Translations under genes and position numbers: made by a program | Notes under the pieces: generated by a model | Told to the model about the DNA's origin: nothing | What the model saw: only the letters and a program-made list of their open reading frames with translations | Databases searched by the model: none | Assembly: GCA_964517135.1 (NCBI GenBank) | Contig: CAZFBA010000030.1 | Span: 1-49,290, forward strand | Length of the DNA stretch: 49,290 bases | Origin: CAZFBA01 sp964517135 | GTDB lineage: Bacteria > Cyanobacteriota > Vampirovibrionia > JBFMGH01 | Reading direction: 5' to 3' | Shown: piece by piece, positions 9,069 to 17,330 of the stretch | Numbering within the stretch: the stretch's first letter is position 1 | Layout of the letters: every line of letters starts with the position of its first letter

Positions 9069-10124
9069 CTATTTTCCTTTTTCAAGAATATTATAGCTAA
9101 TAGGGTCACCTCTTTTGATGTATTCACTAGCTTTTAGGCCTAATATATTTTTTAGTTCCACAGGAGGAAGGCCATAACCTGGCCGTATAGATCTAACATT
9201 CTTTTCTGTAATAGCTTCTCCCTTATTAATATTCTGAACAGCAAATAGAGACCTGCAAAAAACCCTGTTTTTTGTGGCCTTATCTGAAAGATCATAGTCT
9301 ACATTACCAAGTGCTTTTTCTGTATCCCTTATCATTTGTACCATTTGAGCAAACTCTAATGGCTCCATAGAGAAGGCTGCATCAGGCCCACCCATAGATC
9401 TATCCAGAATAAAGTGTTTTTCTACTACTTTAGCCCCAAGAGCAACTGATGCAACAGGAACCACAGAACCATGACTGTGGTCAGATATACCACAAACCAG
9501 CCCAAACCTGTTGATCATATCGGGTATAGTATTTAAATTCATTTCTTCAAATGCTGCCGGATATTCAGAAGTACATTTTAATAAAATAACCTGATTATTA
9601 CCCATTCGCTTGCAGGCATTGAGAGCTTCTTCTAGTTCAGGCAGAGTTGCAATACCTGTAGAAATAAAAACTGGCCTTCCTTTAGAAGATACGTACTCTA
9701 TTAATGGTATGTCTGTTAGCTCAAAAGAAGCTATTTTATATGCTGGAACATTCATTTTTTCAAGGAAATCTACAGCCGTTCTATCAAAAGGGCTAGAAAA
9801 AAGAGTAATTCCAATTTCATCAGCATATTTTTTTAGTGCTGGTTGCCACTCCCAAGGTGTATATGCATTTTTGTAAAGCTCATACAGCGTCATACCATCC
9901 CATATAGTGCCCTGTTTTAGTTGAAAATATTCATTATTGCAATCAATTGTAATTGTATCAGGAGTATATGTCTGTAATTTAACAGCATCAGCACCGGATT
10001 CTTTAATTGATTTAAGTGTTTCAACAGCAATGTGATAATCTTGCAGGTGGTTTGCAGATAATTCTGCCACTATATAAACCGGGTATGCTTCACCTATTAG
10101 TCTGTTATTGATTTTTATTGTCAT
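9069..10124 (-). CDS. pseI: Pseudaminic acid synthase PseI
   Basis: The 351-residue NeuB-family enzyme carries features of the PseI branch: AELSANHLQDY near residue 20, KLQTYTPDTITID, the diagnostic GTIWDGMTLYELY followed by TPWEW, then SDHSHG, EKHFILDRSMGGPDAAFS and a C-terminal SAF domain ending with RPGYGLPP. It condenses phosphoenolpyruvate with 2,4-diamido-2,4,6-trideoxy-L-altrose to make pseudaminic acid. AAGGGAAG lies 6 nt before the ATG, which sits 20 nt inside the end of the formyltransferase gene, so the two are translationally linked. It follows pseB, pseC, pseF and pseG in the same direction, which makes the functional call strong. Confidence 0.93.
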   Translation of the reverse strand: MTIKINNRLIGEAYPVYIVAELSANHLQDYHIAVETLKSIKESGADAVKLQTYTPDTITIDCNNEYFQLKQGTIWDGMTLYELYKNAYTPWEWQPALKKYADEIGITLFSSPFDRTAVDFLEKMNVPAYKIASFELTDIPLIEYVSSKGRPVFISTGIATLPELEEALNACKRMGNNQVILLKCTSEYPAAFEEMNLNTIPDMINRFGLVCGISDHSHGSVVPVASVALGAKVVEKHFILDRSMGGPDAAFSMEPLEFAQMVQMIRDTEKALGNVDYDLSDKATKNRVFCRSLFAVQNINKGEAITEKNVRSIRPGYGLPPVELKNILGLKASEYIKRGDPISYNILEKGK

Positions 10125-10716
10125 TTTGTACTTCCCTTATTAGCTTTTTAAATTTAATTATCGGTATATCATAGCCATACAGATCAAATATATGTTTATA
10201 AGGCTTTAAATCTTTAACATAGTGCATAGAACCTTTTAAATTTTGCTTTGAAGGTCTTATTTTAAAGTTTTTCAACTGTTCCCAATTATCTTTAAATAGC
10301 TCTTGAATTTCGTTATGCAATTTTTTATAAGATGATTTTATTGTTTCTGAAGGTTCATCAATAAGCACTTGTTTTTGAAGCAATACAGGCCCTGTATCAA
10401 TATCAGAATCAACCTGATGAATGCTTACACCAGAAGGAGTATTCGTAATAATACTCCATATATTAGGGTGAGAACCTTTATTCCAGGGTAAGTAAGAAAT
10501 ATGAAGATTTATAATTCTTTTATTTGAACATTCTACAATCTCAGTTGGTATTATATATTTGTAGTTATAGCTTATTGTTATCCAGGGATTAACTTCTTGA
10601 AGGGTTTTAAGGGTTAATTTATCGGATAACACTTTTATATCATTGTTTTTATCTTCTTCTAACCATTGAATAAGAGGATCTGAAATATTATTGTTTGTTA
10701 AAAATAGTATTTTCAT
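10105..10716 (-). CDS. Formyltransferase-family protein in Pse operon
   Basis: The 203-residue protein is a short formyltransferase of the methionyl-tRNA/GAR formyltransferase fold. The catalytic triad expected for the family is visible: N70 and H72 in INLHISYLP, and D107 in DSDIDTGPVL. Such enzymes use 10-formyltetrahydrofolate to N-formylate an amine. It lies between pseG and pseI, exactly where the C-4 amino group made by PseC must be acylated, and no PseH-type GNAT acetyltransferase is in the window. The simplest inference is a formylated intermediate leading to 5-acetamido-7-formamido pseudaminic acid. It lacks the C-terminal tRNA-binding domain of Fmt, so a housekeeping Fmt role is unlikely. 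An AAGGA site is 10 nt before the ATG. Confidence 0.85.
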   Translation of the reverse strand: MKILFLTNNNISDPLIQWLEEDKNNDIKVLSDKLTLKTLQEVNPWITISYNYKYIIPTEIVECSNKRIINLHISYLPWNKGSHPNIWSIITNTPSGVSIHQVDSDIDTGPVLLQKQVLIDEPSETIKSSYKKLHNEIQELFKDNWEQLKNFKIRPSKQNLKGSMHYVKDLKPYKHIFDLYGYDIPIIKFKKLIREVQNDNKNQ

Positions 10717-10721
10717 TATTA

Positions 10722-11777
10722 TTAATAAGTCCTTAATGTTTCTTCTAGATATTTTAATATAATACCAGCTACACGCTCTGTTCCCATGCCATCAACAAGC
10801 TTATAGGCCTGCATTTTCATATTAATAAAGTTATTATCCTTAATAATAAATGTTATTGCCTGTGCTATATCCGTTTCTGTAATATTTTCAAACCATCCAA
10901 GATTGATGTGGCTACCATAATCACTAAGAGCACAGGCTATACGTTTTTGATTATCAGCAATAACTAGTATTATCCCTGGTATTCCCATACAGGCCAATTC
11001 CCAGCAGGTTGAACTGCCGGCATTTATTGATAAATCTGCTTTCAGCATTAAGCTTGCCATTTCAGAGGTATCAACATGCACATTAACTATATGTTTTGAA
11101 TTAAGGGCAAAAGCTTTAATTTCATCTACATGTTGGCAACAACTACCAGAAATAACATTAATTGTTAAAGCATTATTAATTCTATTGAGGGCTTTTAGTG
11201 CTTTAAGTGTCTGGTTATCCGGGTCGGATCCACCCATAGTAATCATTATATTTTCTGAGGTGCTCTTTTCAAGATTTTTAAGAGATTTCAAGTTTTTAAA
11301 TTCATCTCTTAGCAGGGCATATTGTGGTCCTATTAGCATTAAAGGCTTATTTACAAGTTTTTCTGTATAGTCTGATTTACTAAATCCCAGGTTTTGATTG
11401 ATTAATATATCACAATAAAACCTGTCAGAGTATATCATATCATCTATTACAACAATTAATTTCCCTGTTTTTTTTAATTGCAACTGATAGTTATAATCAA
11501 TACGATAACAATCAGTAATGACAGCATTAATAGAGTAATTATTTATTATTTTACAGGTAAAAGAAATATCTTCTTCTAATGATAAATTGTAATCCGCTAT
11601 TATTACTGTAAAACCTTGATCTTCAATTTTTTTAATGAGGATAGATGAGTGGTTTTTTGTAATAAAAAATATATTGTGTCCCATTTTTTTCAAGGCACTA
11701 GCCAGTGTACAGCATCGCATTATGTGTCCGGTGCCTATTTCATTTGATCCATCGGTTCTGAATAGAATATTACTCAT
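10722..11777 (-). CDS. pseG: UDP-sugar hydrolase PseG
   Basis: The 351-residue protein is a stand-alone PseG, which releases UDP from the 2,4-diamido-trideoxy-altropyranose intermediate before PseI acts. The N-terminal FRTDGSNEIGTGHIMRCCTLA contains the catalytic His (H18). The GT-B-like second domain has MGGSDPDNQTLKAL near residue 184 and the UDP-binding NAGSSTCWELACMGIPGI near residue 253. It overlaps the end of pseF by 8 nt and lies 5 nt before the formyltransferase gene. It is a paralogue of the C-terminal half of the fusion protein at 7384-9009, so the operon encodes two PseG-fold domains. Confidence 0.9.
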   Translation of the reverse strand: MSNILFRTDGSNEIGTGHIMRCCTLASALKKMGHNIFFITKNHSSILIKKIEDQGFTVIIADYNLSLEEDISFTCKIINNYSINAVITDCYRIDYNYQLQLKKTGKLIVVIDDMIYSDRFYCDILINQNLGFSKSDYTEKLVNKPLMLIGPQYALLRDEFKNLKSLKNLEKSTSENIMITMGGSDPDNQTLKALKALNRINNALTINVISGSCCQHVDEIKAFALNSKHIVNVHVDTSEMASLMLKADLSINAGSSTCWELACMGIPGIILVIADNQKRIACALSDYGSHINLGWFENITETDIAQAITFIIKDNNFINMKMQAYKLVDGMGTERVAGIILKYLEETLRTY

Positions 11778-12528
11778 TATTATTTATCTTTTGAGTTTCT
11801 GTATACCTCTTTTGACTTACATGATAATTAATGAGAAGTAATTCAGGGTTACTTTGCAATAAATCAATGATTTCTGATAGTTTAAAAATCTCATTTTCTT
11901 TGTAGAGTCTATTATATATTTCTATTATAAGGTTAAAATCCTCAATTGTATCAACTGTAAGTCTGAACATAGAATAGTCATCCTTATTAATAAACGATTC
12001 CAATTTAAAAATATCTGGATGCTTAATAATATAAGGGGTTACATGTTCTTTTTCATAGTCTTTAGTTGCTTCATTAAAGGCTTTTTCAAGAGCAGTAAAA
12101 GTAAATATCTCTACATCAAGCCCTCTAGGATAAGTTCTCACCATTGTATTTGAAAGATAATCACAGTCAGAGGCTAGAAATCGTTCAATCATCAAATCAA
12201 TAACATCAGGATCAACAAGAGGGCAGTCAGCTGTTATCCTCAGAATTATTTGAGCATCATACTTTTTAGAAGCCTCATAATACCTTTCTAAAACGTTATA
12301 TTCACTGCCGGCAAATGTTTTAACATCTAACTTATTACATAATTCAATAACTGGTGTTGAATCTATTGAATCTACGGTAGCAACAATAGTATCACCGAGG
12401 TTTTTTGAATATCTGATTCTTCTAATAACGTGTTCCAGCAAAGGTTTTCCTTTGATAGTTTTTAAAACCTTCCCGGGTAATCTGGTCGATGTCATTCTAG
12501 CCTGTATTATTGCAATTGCTTGATTCAT
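11770..12528 (-). CDS. pseF: CMP-pseudaminic acid synthetase, PseF/SpsF type
   Basis: The 252-residue nucleotidyltransferase begins with AIIQARMTSTRLPGKVL, the CTP-binding signature of the SpsF/PseF cytidylyltransferases. ILRITADCPLVDPDVID near residue 95 and the late FRLTVDTIEDF follow. It couples CMP to pseudaminic acid. Its start overlaps the pseC stop as ATGA (12525-12528). This enzyme is distinct from the NeuA-type cytidylyltransferase in the fusion at 7384-9009, so the operon carries two CMP-activating enzymes of different families. That supports two different nonulosonic acids. Confidence 0.88.
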   Translation of the reverse strand: MNQAIAIIQARMTSTRLPGKVLKTIKGKPLLEHVIRRIRYSKNLGDTIVATVDSIDSTPVIELCNKLDVKTFAGSEYNVLERYYEASKKYDAQIILRITADCPLVDPDVIDLMIERFLASDCDYLSNTMVRTYPRGLDVEIFTFTALEKAFNEATKDYEKEHVTPYIIKHPDIFKLESFINKDDYSMFRLTVDTIEDFNLIIEIYNRLYKENEIFKLSEIIDLLQSNPELLLINYHVSQKRYTETQKINNNE

Positions 12529-13682
12529 TTAGATAAACCGGTTGTTTTGAGTACATTATCAATAACAAAACTAACATCATCATCAGTCATAGAGGGATAC
12601 AGCGGAAGACTCAATGCTGTTCTATAATATTCAAGTGCATCAGGTGTATCTTCAGGGTTACAGCCCAGCTTTTTCATATAATAAGGTTGCATATTAACAG
12701 GTATATAGTGTACCTGTGTATTAATACATTTATTATAAAGCTCTTCTACAATATCATGCCTGCTTCTACCAATTTTATCAAAATCTAATCTCAAAATATA
12801 GAGGTGATATGCAGACCTGCATCCTGGTTTTTCAACTGGTATAAAGATATTTTCATAGTTTGAAAACGCATTATTATATTTATTAACAATTTCACGCCTT
12901 TTGTTGAGAAAAAAATCCAGTTTTTTCATCTGACTGATGCCAAGAGCACACTGTATATCTGTAATACGGTAATTGTAACCTAATTCATGCACTTCATAAT
13001 ACCACTTACCATCATATTTAGTTAGTTTTTGGCTTTCTTTAAGGATACCATGAGATCTTAAACTCTTAATCTTTCCGTAATAATTACTATTATTAGTTAG
13101 TATTGCCCCTCCTTCACCTGTTGTTATATGTTTCACAGGATGAAAGCTCAATATAGCCAGGTCTGAATAGTATCCTGGTGAAGTATCATTATAAAGACTT
13201 CCCAGAGAGTGGGCTGAATCCTGTATTATTTTTAGGTTATAATTATCAGCAATAGATTTAATGGATCTCATATCACAGGGATGACCGGCCAGGTCTACAG
13301 TTAAAATAGCTTTTGTTTTGTCAGTAACTTTTCTTTCAATATCTTCAGGATCAATAGTATATGAATCAATCAATATATCTGCAAATACAGGTTTTGCACC
13401 GGTGTAAAGAATACTATTAACAGATGCCAAAAATGTTACGGGTGTAGTAATAACCTCATCACCTGGGGCTAGGCCCGCTGTTAACATTGATAAATGAAGT
13501 GCTGCTGTACCGTTACATACTGCAATAGCATGTTTTACCCCGTTATAAGAGGATAATATATTTTCGAACTGCTCAATTTTACTTCCACAGGTAAGCCAAT
13601 CTGATTTCAATACATCAACAACTGCCTGAATATCTTCTTCATCAATACTATGTTTTCCGTAAGGTATTAATTTATCAGCCAT
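12525..13682 (-). CDS. pseC: UDP-keto-sugar aminotransferase PseC
   Basis: The 385-residue DegT-family aminotransferase starts IPYGKHSIDEEDIQAVVDVL, as PseC proteins do. It carries CNGTAALHLSM, TTPVTFLASVNSILYTGA, IQDSAHSLGSLY and the PLP-lysine region SFHPVKHITTGEGG. It aminates C-4 of UDP-2-acetamido-2,6-dideoxy-L-arabino-hexos-4-ulose, the PseB product. It overlaps the end of pseB by 8 nt and is coupled to pseF by ATGA. Length and motif spacing are normal for the family. Confidence 0.92.
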   Translation of the reverse strand: MADKLIPYGKHSIDEEDIQAVVDVLKSDWLTCGSKIEQFENILSSYNGVKHAIAVCNGTAALHLSMLTAGLAPGDEVITTPVTFLASVNSILYTGAKPVFADILIDSYTIDPEDIERKVTDKTKAILTVDLAGHPCDMRSIKSIADNYNLKIIQDSAHSLGSLYNDTSPGYYSDLAILSFHPVKHITTGEGGAILTNNSNYYGKIKSLRSHGILKESQKLTKYDGKWYYEVHELGYNYRITDIQCALGISQMKKLDFFLNKRREIVNKYNNAFSNYENIFIPVEKPGCRSAYHLYILRLDFDKIGRSRHDIVEELYNKCINTQVHYIPVNMQPYYMKKLGCNPEDTPDALEYYRTALSLPLYPSMTDDDVSFVIDNVLKTTGLSK

Positions 13683-14658
13683 ATATCATCTCTTTTAGTT
13701 CTTCAGGTTTAAGCCACCAGTCATTTAGATTGCTGCTATAGACAAAACCTTCCGGTAAAGGCTTACCATCTTTATCTAATGGCTCATAGGCCGGGGCAAA
13801 GGGATGAGAATCCGGTTGAATAATAAAATAGTCTTCAAACTGAATAGTTCGCCTTGCATCCTCTTCTGGTATCAATGTTTCATGAATCTTTTCGCCGGGC
13901 CTAATACCTATTATCTTTATCTGGCAATTAGTATCAATAGCTTTTGCCAGATCTGTAACTTTCATACTGGGTATTTTAGGTATAAAAATTTCTCTACCTT
14001 TTGTTAGGGTAAGGGCTTTAATGACAAGGTTGATTCCTTGATCTAAAGTAATCCAGAAACGGGTCATATCAGGGTGTGTAACAGGCAATACTTTCTCACC
14101 CTTTTCTATAAGCTCTTTAAAATAAGGTATTACACTTCCCCTACTACCTACAACATTGCCATAGCGCACAACACAAAACTTTGTTCCTCCAGTGGCATAG
14201 TAATTGCCGTTAATAAAAAGCTTATCAGACACAAGTTTAGTTGCCCCATAAAGGTTTACAGGGTTTGCCGCTTTATCAGTACTCAGGGCAACAACTTTTT
14301 CAACTTTGTTATCAATAGCAGTATTAATAATGTTTTGGGCACCTATAATATTGGTATTAACAGCCTCAAAAGGGTTATACTCAGCTGCAGGAATCTGTTT
14401 TAAAGCAGCTGAATGAATAACAACATCAACTCCATTTAAAGCCCTGTGCAGTCTCTCTTTATCTCTGACATCACCTATGAAAAACCTTATACGATCTTCG
14501 TTTTCATAGTATTGTTTCATCTCAAACTGCTTCAATTCATCACGGCTATAAATGATCAGCTTTTTGATATCATAATTATTAAGTATTCTCTGAGTAAATG
14601 CCTTTCCAAAGCTCCCGGTTCCACCTGTTAGCAGTATTGTTTTTCCTTTGAATATCAA
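13675..14658 (-). CDS. pseB: UDP-GlcNAc 4,6-dehydratase (inverting) PseB
   Basis: This short-chain dehydrogenase/reductase-type enzyme opens the pseudaminic acid pathway with a dehydration and C-5 inversion of UDP-GlcNAc. Visible are the NAD(P)-binding TGGTGSFGKAF, the SAALKQIPAAE segment typical of PseB, STDKAANPVNLYGATK carrying the catalytic lysine, and a late PGEKIHETLI. The open frame extends to a TTG at 14688. A second TTG at 14658 is chosen because GGGAG lies 7 nt before it and the product then starts MIFKGKTILLTGG, the usual PseB N-terminus, giving 327 residues. It is the first gene of a ten-gene minus-strand run and is divergent from gmd. Confidence 0.92.
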   Translation of the reverse strand: MIFKGKTILLTGGTGSFGKAFTQRILNNYDIKKLIIYSRDELKQFEMKQYYENEDRIRFFIGDVRDKERLHRALNGVDVVIHSAALKQIPAAEYNPFEAVNTNIIGAQNIINTAIDNKVEKVVALSTDKAANPVNLYGATKLVSDKLFINGNYYATGGTKFCVVRYGNVVGSRGSVIPYFKELIEKGEKVLPVTHPDMTRFWITLDQGINLVIKALTLTKGREIFIPKIPSMKVTDLAKAIDTNCQIKIIGIRPGEKIHETLIPEEDARRTIQFEDYFIIQPDSHPFAPAYEPLDKDGKPLPEGFVYSSNLNDWWLKPEELKEMIYG

Positions 14659-14969
14659 CTTAATGCTCCCTGTTGCAGAATATAACAAATTTTTAGCGAC
14701 AAGATGATTTTTACTACACGATATTATACCTCAAAGATTTCATTATATACTGTTTAACAACCGGGCAGCTATGCAAATGTTTGCTAATTATAAGAATTTT
14801 GAACACCTGTTATTCCCTTTATATAAGCTTTTTAATTATCTATTATGCGCTAACAATTCGAATCACAACACTAATCAGCAAAATGCAGGGTATCATAGCC
14901 ATTGACAAAGAATCTTTTTCAAAGATGATGTAATAGATAAATTTATTAAGCAGACTAGAGGTTATACAA
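14659..14969. promoter_or_regulatory. Divergent promoter region, pseB and gmd
   Basis: This AT-rich 311-bp gap separates two operons reading away from each other. On the minus strand two perfect TATAAT boxes are seen (14728-14723 and 14747-14742), without a convincing TTGACA at standard distance. On the plus strand a perfect TTGACA at 14902-14907 points towards gmd, but the -10 is unclear (TGTAAT at 14929-14934 is 21 bases away). Transcription start sites cannot be fixed. No open frame of note is present. Confidence 0.4.
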
Positions 14970-15995
14970 ATGGTTAAAAAAGCCTTTATAACAGGTATTA
15001 CAGGGCAGGATGGCTCATATTTAACAGAATTGCTTCTTGATAAAGGATATGAAGTTCACGGGCTCATTAGAAGAGCCTCTACATTTAACACAAAACGTAT
15101 TGATCACCTGTTTAAAGATGTTTACGATGAGAACACACCGTTAAAACTCCACTATGGAGACTTAAGTGATGCGTCAAACCTCTCCAGGCTTCTTGAAAAG
15201 ATTAATCCAGATGAAATCTATCACCTCGGAGCCCAGAGCCACGTACGTGTTAGCTTTGATATACCTGAGTACACAGGCGATGTATCAGCACTGGGCACAC
15301 TGAGACTATTAGATGCTATAAGAGAAACCCGTATCAACACAAGGTTTTATCAGGCTTCAAGCAGTGAAATGTATGGAAAAGTGCAGGAAATACCACAAAA
15401 AGAAACCACACCCTTCTATCCAAGAAGCCCTTATGCCTGTGCAAAGGTCTATGCATACTGGATCACAGTAAATTACAGAGAATCTTACAACCTTTATGCC
15501 TGCAATGGGATACTCTTTAATCATGAATCACCAAGAAGAGGCGAAACGTTTGTAACCAGAAAAATTACAATGGCCCTTGCCAACATATTAGCAGGCAACC
15601 AGGCCAAATTATATCTTGGTAACATTGATGCAAAAAGGGATTGGGGATATGCAAAAGATTATGTTGAAGCAATGTGGCTGATGCTACAGCAAGATAGCCC
15701 GGATGACTATGTAATAGCTACAGGTGAAACTCATTCAGTCAGAGAATTTCTTGAAGAATCCTTCTCTCTGGTAGAGCTTGACTGGCAAAAGTATGTCGAA
15801 ATTGACCCGAAATATTTCAGACCTGCTGAAGTCGACCTTCTAATCGGAGATAGCTCAAAAGCAAAACAAAAACTGGGCTGGGAACCTAAAACAAAGTTTA
15901 AAGAACTTGTAAGGATTATGGTAGAAGAAGATTTAAAAGCAGCAGGGCTAAATATACACGATTATAACAGGTCTTTAAACCCGATAACAAACTGA
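14970..15995 (+). CDS. gmd: GDP-mannose 4,6-dehydratase
   Basis: The 341-residue extended SDR enzyme converts GDP-D-mannose to GDP-4-keto-6-deoxy-D-mannose, precursor of GDP-fucose, rhamnose and perosamine. It starts with the GMD hallmark ITGITGQDGSYLTELLL. It then shows HLGAQSHVRVSF, QASSSEMYGKVQEIPQ, the catalytic SPYACAKVYAYW, NHESPRRGETFVTRKI and ATGETHSVREF. The length is slightly short but normal. galE follows after 7 bp, so the two are co-transcribed. The partner GDP-fucose synthase gene is not adjacent but lies at 39676-40626. Confidence 0.95.
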   Translation: MVKKAFITGITGQDGSYLTELLLDKGYEVHGLIRRASTFNTKRIDHLFKDVYDENTPLKLHYGDLSDASNLSRLLEKINPDEIYHLGAQSHVRVSFDIPEYTGDVSALGTLRLLDAIRETRINTRFYQASSSEMYGKVQEIPQKETTPFYPRSPYACAKVYAYWITVNYRESYNLYACNGILFNHESPRRGETFVTRKITMALANILAGNQAKLYLGNIDAKRDWGYAKDYVEAMWLMLQQDSPDDYVIATGETHSVREFLEESFSLVELDWQKYVEIDPKYFRPAEVDLLIGDSSKAKQKLGWEPKTKFKELVRIMVEEDLKAAGLNIHDYNRSLNPITN

Positions 15996-16002
15996 GGACT
16001 CA

Positions 16003-16998
16003 ATGAAGATACTAGTTACAGGTGGGGCAGGCTACATAGGCAGCCACGTAGTAAAACATCTGGGTGATTTTACAAATCATCACATTACAGTGATCGATAA
16101 TCTATCAACTGGCTATAAACAATCTGTTTTATACGGCAATTTTATTGATGCTAACCTTTCTGATGCACTGAAATTAGATAATATCTTTAAAAACAATAAC
16201 TTTGATGTTGTTATGCATTTTGCTGCATCGATTGTAGCACCTGAATCAGTAGAAAACCCCCTTAAATATTATCAGAATAACACTATGAATACATTAAATT
16301 TAATTGGGTTTTGTATTAAATATAATGTAAAAAAGTTTGTCTTCTCTTCTACTGCCGCTGTCTACGGAGAAAACAATACCCATACCCTGCTTGATGAAAC
16401 TATAACCCCTGAACCTATTAACCCTTACGGTATGTCTAAATTGATGAGTGAGAATATACTCAAGGATGTTGCAAAAGTCAACAAGGATTTTAAATACATT
16501 ATATTAAGATATTTTAATGTAGCTGGCGCTGATACAGCATGCAGAATCGGACAATTCAACCCCAAAGCTACTCATCTTATTAAAGTTGCTGCTGAAGCTG
16601 CCACAGGTAAAAGAAATAAAGTATATATTTATGGCAATGACTATGATACTAAAGATGGTACAGGTATAAGAGACTACATACACATAGATGATATAGCTGA
16701 TGCACATCTTAAGACTATGGAATACCTTGAAGAAGGTGATAATAATATTTTCAATTGTGGATACGGCCTTGGATACAGTGTAATGGATGTTATTGATACC
16801 ATGAAAAAATTATCAGGAAATGATTTTGATATAGAGGTTGCAGCAAGACGCCCCGGAGATAGTGCCAGGGCTGTTGCAGATAATACTAAAATATTACAGC
16901 AAACGAACTGGAAGCCTCGCTATAATAGCCTTGATGTCATATGTAAATCTGCCTATGAATGGGAAAAACATTTAAAAGAAAAAATTCAAACTAATTGA
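16003..16998 (+). CDS. galE: UDP-glucose 4-epimerase
   Basis: The 331-residue SDR enzyme interconverts UDP-glucose and UDP-galactose, or the N-acetyl forms. It shows ILVTGGAGYIGSH at the N-terminus, MHFAASIVAPESVENPLKYY, the catalytic YGMSK near residue 142, GTGIRDYIHIDDIADAHL near 220 and the C-terminal RRPGDSARAVAD, all typical of GalE. It follows gmd by 7 bp. Its end faces the metallopeptidase gene across a 332-bp gap that holds a GC-rich hairpin. Confidence 0.92.
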   Translation: MKILVTGGAGYIGSHVVKHLGDFTNHHITVIDNLSTGYKQSVLYGNFIDANLSDALKLDNIFKNNNFDVVMHFAASIVAPESVENPLKYYQNNTMNTLNLIGFCIKYNVKKFVFSSTAAVYGENNTHTLLDETITPEPINPYGMSKLMSENILKDVAKVNKDFKYIILRYFNVAGADTACRIGQFNPKATHLIKVAAEAATGKRNKVYIYGNDYDTKDGTGIRDYIHIDDIADAHLKTMEYLEEGDNNIFNCGYGLGYSVMDVIDTMKKLSGNDFDIEVAARRPGDSARAVADNTKILQQTNWKPRYNSLDVICKSAYEWEKHLKEKIQTN

Positions 16999-17330
16999 TT
17001 AGGCGATCAGTAAATAACTTAAATTTTCTCGATTTTCAAAACCCAGATCACGCACACCCTAAAGGAAAACATGGGGTCTCTTCTTTTTGAATAAAGAAGC
17101 AAAAACTTTTCACAACTGCCTTGTTAAGTTCGTATACGTGCTTTGAAAGCCCGGGCCAATTAGCTAGTTCAACCCATTTCTTCACTTTTAAAATTTTTGA
17201 AAATCGAAAACAAAAAATTGATTGTTATAGTTATGCACTAGTCTTTTGATAAATGAGAACAAGAAGACTTCCGGCCTTCTATGCGTTGCCGGAAGCCCAT
17301 TCCCCCTTTTCCTTTGAAAATGGAGTATGC
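16999..17330. other. Gene-free gap with long-range inverted repeat
   Basis: This gap lies between two converging genes and has no open frame of note. Perfect 13-nt inverted repeats, TCGATTTTCAAAA at 17029-17041 and TTTTGAAAATCGA at 17195-17207, bracket about 153 bp. Inside are a CTTCTTT/AAAGAAG hairpin and the palindromes CGTATACG and GCCCGGGC. The arrangement could be a structured RNA or a small non-autonomous (MITE-like) element. It is not recognised as a known family. Confidence 0.35.
17268..17295. terminator. Hairpin between convergent genes
   Basis: A perfect 8-bp GC-rich stem, CTTCCGGC and GCCGGAAG with a 12-nt loop, lies between the ends of galE and the metallopeptidase gene. Neither side has a clean T-run (CCCCCTTTT on the plus side, TCTTCTTGTT on the minus side). 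It is a plausible but imperfect bidirectional terminator. Confidence 0.4.

Noticed and set aside
10105..10716. Methionyl-tRNA formyltransferase (Fmt)
   Set aside because: It is much shorter than Fmt, lacks the C-terminal tRNA-binding domain and is embedded in the pse operon.
14659..14688. Upstream TTG start of pseB adding 10 residues
   Set aside because: The added residues contain the GGGAG ribosome site of the later TTG and are not like PseB N-termini.
17029..17207. 6S RNA gene
   Set aside because: The length and closing stem fit, but no central bubble with flanking paired arms could be built; kept only as an unassigned inverted-repeat element.
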